Source: Taenia hydatigena
Lineage: Eukaryota > Platyhelminthes > Cestoda > Cyclophyllidea > Taeniidae
Reading direction: 5' to 3'
DNA length: 64,000 bases
Assembly: GCA_036345935.2 (NCBI GenBank)
Contig: JADWOT020001720.1
Location: 100,001-164,000 of the forward strand
Numbering within the stretch: the first letter of the stretch is position 1; every line of letters starts with the position of its first letter. Below the pieces are notes generated by a model. The model was not told the DNA's origin, did no database searches, and saw nothing but the letters and a program-made list of their open reading frames with translations. A program made the position numbers and the translations under genes. Positions 60,338 to 64,000 of this stretch are shown piece after piece.

Positions 60338-63312
60338 CTGTAAGTGGAGTGAGAATCAAATGAATTGCTATGAAAAAAGATGACACTCATCGAGGACTCG
60401 TCCAGGGAATAGGACAAGGAACAACTATTACAGAAATTCCCTCCCCCTCCCCTTTTAAGAATGGCAAGCAATTATAGGCTCAGGGCAAAGGCAGCACAGA
60501 AAAAAGAGCTAGATCGACAAAACTGATCAATTTTGGAGAAGTTAAAAAGAGATAAAAAAAGAAAAATTTGAACCTGCTGATGAGTTAAGTACAAGCTTGG
60601 GGACGGGAAAAACGAAGTTAAAAGTGCTTGCCGAAACAAATGACAGAAATCAAATGCCTGGTTGTTCCCTGCATGCCTTCAAAAGGGTAAAATTGTACAC
60701 GAATTGAAAAAAATTTGCAGTGATCAAATGAAACAACGCAAGAAGATGGTCTAGCAGAGCCATTGCAAAACTCACAATTTCATAAATGAATTCAACCTAC
60801 TTAACTTTACACACGATAGTTGAGTTTGGGACACAAAAACCCTAGTGTTCTAACAAGAGTCTGCAAGTGGATTGATGTCTACTCCTCGCGAGCGAACAAA
60901 AGGCAAAAGAAACTTCACCTCGCCAAGCAATCGCCTTTTAACTACTTTTCAAAAGCATTAGGTTTTACGAGAAAATTGTAAAAATGGAGAGAACTAGCAA
61001 AAAGGTAGTGCCAACCGAACAATAAGAATAACAAATTGTTGCCTTTCAATTGCCATCCTCAAAATCACCTAAAAAGACGTTGCCTAACCAAAATCTCGCA
61101 AAGCGCTAAGCATGGGCAAATAGAAAACCTATGAAGTGTGCAGAAAACAGCACAATTGATTCGTTAATCATTCTAATGATAATAGGACAGCAGTAGCGCA
61201 GAGGTCAATTGTAAAAACACTGCGCGTCAAGCACTCGACGATGTGTCTCAAGCCTATTGTGATGGACACAGTTCGACGCAATGATCCCTGAATGAGTTCT
61301 GCGACCCTGTGGATCGACACTGACTGCTTAATAATGCAACCCCCAAGAGAGATGCAGATTGACAATATTGATACCCGGTTATGGACCTCGTGTCCATGTG
61401 GATGAGTCTAGATCGACTTTGAGGCACTCAACGCTATTGCATGCGTTTGATGATTTTAAACAACCATCCAGCCAATACCGTCTTGCGCGATCCCCTACTT
61501 GAAGACCAAGTATTATGCAGCAGATACCACACTTGTTAGAAAAGTCGTTCCCGCGCTTTGTAGGAAAACGGATTCAGGAGCACACGAAAGGCCATTGGCA
61601 CAGTTCTGCACTAACGTGTGGTCTAGCTAGCCTTACAGCATTGGTGCATCTCATCTTCGGCAGCACTTGCATCCTTGCAGCCGCAGTACTTGACACCTGC
61701 CCACCTCCCTTACCTTCAGTCGGCTAATTGGTTAATCTACCAACGTAAAATTGGTGTTTTTACCTCCCCCCAGTAGCTTTGCATTCGTATGACTAAAGTG
61801 CATTCTAACATCGCAGCCATTCATTGTCCACTATTTGAAGCCTTTCTGTGAACACTGTGGACAGGTCCGTCTCGGTCAGTCTCATATGCCTACCGCATGC
61901 TACCCAAATTGACCCTTTGCACGTTCTGCAGGTCGGGAAAGGGACAGAAGAACAGGTCGATAGCCGTGAAAATCGACAGGCGGGCAGGTGTGTAGGTAGG
62001 TCAACAGATGGAGAGGTTGAGATATACGAAATGACGACACTAGATTTACCGCCTCACCTAGTCTCTGCCTCTACAGCTCTACTAACTGGCCAAACAAGTG
62101 AATGAAAAGGAACAGAGACGCAAATAAATAATCGAGCGATTCCAGAAATTCCCAATGTAATTGTCTCAAAACAACACCCATAATAGGTGCAATGGTGAAA
62201 AGACTACCATGAGTAGAGGCAAAGGCGGAGACAAGACGATACTTACGACGGCCGTCATACCCAGGTTCTCATCACCGCCCATATACCACAGAAAAGACGG
62301 CGCACCATAAAAAGCACTCGTGCGACGGACACAGTCAATTAATGCCACGGCACTAAAGTGCAAAATGGACCACACCAGGCCTTTGCCCATGTCTGCGCAG
62401 GACTTGTCAGCTCAACATCAGACGTCGCATTAAAAAAGACGCCATTGGTAATAGACCAGTCATGCATGAGTATGTGCTTAAAACGGTAGAACACGTAGCG
62501 TGCGCAAATAAGCCAGCTGGACATGGTGAGGCATTTCATTCCTTTCCACTGAGCAACTTCCACCTTATTCATTGTTAGCAACAACAACGCGATCATAATG
62601 AAGCAATGTTTCGCAAAAATACTCAGCACCAGAGCATCACGAAGGTGTTAATTTTAGCAACTCCGACAATCAGATGCTCTGACGAAGATGAAGCGATTCC
62701 GTCACGACCAATCACACCAGGCAGGACTGCACGAACGTTCCAACGCCACAACCCATACCCCCGAAGTGAAGCTGATGAAGAATAACTAGGAGAGAGGGTA
62801 AACGGACAGCAAAAAAACAGATCTCCATTCGCCTGTCTATCCACCTACACACCCACCAGCCAAATAATCTAATCAACAGATAAGTAAAAAGAGCGTGATT
62901 AAAGGAATAGATGAAGCTTAACGCTTGCCAGTGCACATTTGCCTGTGTCTTGGTGGACGCCCACCAACCATTAGCCGTCAAGAATATTAACCTGGCTAAC
63001 CTATGGAAAACGCCAAACCTACATTTTGCCTGTCTCCGCGGCACTTCAGCTAACTACTAGCCCCACAGAAAAAACGGCTCAAGTCAAGGCCAGTTACCAC
63101 TATGACCAAGGGGAGGGTGAAGACAACGCCGAAGCTACTACACAGCTACAGCAGGACGAGTGAACAAACCAAGGCAATCAGTGGGTTGCCTTCCAAGTCA
63201 TCATCGTGACAATACGTTTCCAATACACGCTTCATTCATAAGTACTTCAAGGGCGGGCATCAAGGGGTCCTTCTTTTGACGATATCAAACGTGTACAGTC
63301 CGGTGGTTTACA
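60338..63312. other. Gene-free right end of unit B
   Basis: Counterpart of 28,245-31,219, including the weak Pol III boxes (61,194-61,279) and the exon-like minus segment (62,247-62,392). A cluster of about eight differences from A lies at about 61,660-61,770. No supported gene. Confidence 0.5.
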
Positions 63313-64000
63313 CAAGGAACACCAATCAGGCACATTCGAATAACAACGGCAGAAGAAACCTACGGAATCGCCTAACATTCAGCAAAACTTGAGTGAGCCC
63401 AAAAATGCACACTCAATTACGGGATGGTCCTCCTCAAATCCGCTAAACAGTAAGAAGTAAAACAGCATCATGCTTTCTGACGACAAGTAAATTAACTGAA
63501 ACCTACTCACTTGATACAACTTTGCGTACCGTCTATGCTACTGTTCCAAATGTGGAAGAACACTTATTTGGAACTGATAATTACAGTCCATCGCAGATGC
63601 CCACACGTGCAATGAAGCGAACTGCCGTATTCTACCCATCAGCATCCAGTACACTCAATCCGACAACTACGGACTTACACACTTGGTAATAAACACAGGC
63701 AACTTGTCCCAATCAAAATTCTCAAAAATCGCATGCATATTAACCAAAACACACTAAACACAACCCTTCCTGGTCAGATTATTACGCCATCTACCCTTCC
63801 AAACGGAAAGCGATAACAGTATGAATACAGTGGACAAATTCAGCCAGTGGCACGACCAGATTTCAATGAACGCAAAAGTTTGAGCTGACAATATTTAAAA
63901 TACACCAGTGCTGGGTGGAATTACCTAAACAAATAATGGCATCAAACAAACGAAACACGTGGAAAATGAGATAATAAGAAGAGACAGTTATTCCTAGGCC
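63313..64000. repeat. Start of repeat unit C (partial)
   Basis: These 688 bases match 31,220-31,907 almost perfectly; I saw one substitution, near 63,676. They match the unit A start (1 onward) less well. The array therefore continues beyond the window, and the start of C is a recent copy of the start of B rather than of A. Confidence 0.93.

Larger units (their letters stand above)
31220..63312. repeat. Macro-tandem repeat unit B (about 32.1 kb)
   Basis: This is the second head-to-tail copy of the unit. Its left half (31,220 to about 47,378) differs from unit A by several percent plus large indels. Its right half (about 47,379-63,312) is almost identical to A 15,285-31,219 at an offset of 32,094, then 32,093 after a one-base difference near 55,588. 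It contains the only open Hsp70 gene in the window. The period from B to C is 32,093 bp. Confidence 0.95.

Noticed and set aside
1..64000. CRISPR array, rRNA, spliced-leader RNA or telomeric repeat
   Set aside because: No short regularly spaced repeats, no rRNA-like sequence, no recognisable spliced-leader sequence and no hexamer telomere array were seen.

Overview
The window looks like nuclear DNA of a flatworm, most likely a taeniid tapeworm (Echinococcus/Taenia type). Four things point there. It is gene-poor, AT-rich DNA without operons. It carries an intronless, non-canonical cytosolic-type Hsp70 that lacks the C-terminal EEVD and GGMP features, as described for the expanded tapeworm Hsp70 family. 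It contains a miniature LTR retrotransposon (TRIM) of the kind reported from taeniids. It contains flatworm-style Ty3/gypsy debris. The species assignment is inference.

The main structure is a head-to-tail macro-repeat of about 32 kb. Unit A is 1-31,219 (the window start is homologous to 31,220), unit B is 31,220-63,312, and the first 688 bases of unit C follow at 63,313-64,000. In order, each unit holds: non-coding DNA; a solo TRIM LTR; a complete two-LTR TRIM; a tRNA-like Pol III promoter relic; an Hsp70 copy; a long gene-free stretch with an LTR-like relic; an older internal duplication (about 16.4-21.1 kb against 23.5-27.5 kb); a decayed RAD54-like exon on the minus strand; and more gene-free DNA to the next junction.

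The A and B Hsp70 copies differ in fate. B (42,431-44,275) is an open 614-codon gene. A (10,386-12,230) is collinear without any indel but has two nonsense codons. Divergence between them is concentrated in about 123 bp encoding the peptide-binding cleft, where roughly a third of bases and more than half of residues differ, while the promoter and 3' flank are almost identical.

The units are mosaic. From about 15,285 (A) / 47,379 (B) onward, across the unit junction to the window end, the copies are nearly identical. Left of that point they differ by several percent and by large indels: a 1,049-bp and a 772-bp block present only in A, and a 2,651-bp block present only in B that carries a Ty3/gypsy pol relic and a solo TRIM LTR. 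This fits an unequal crossover or duplication whose breakpoint lies inside the unit, followed by small patches of sequence conversion.

Apart from Hsp70, no intact protein gene could be supported. Most remaining open frames are of chance length and show no coding constraint between A and B. All divergence figures are counts by eye.
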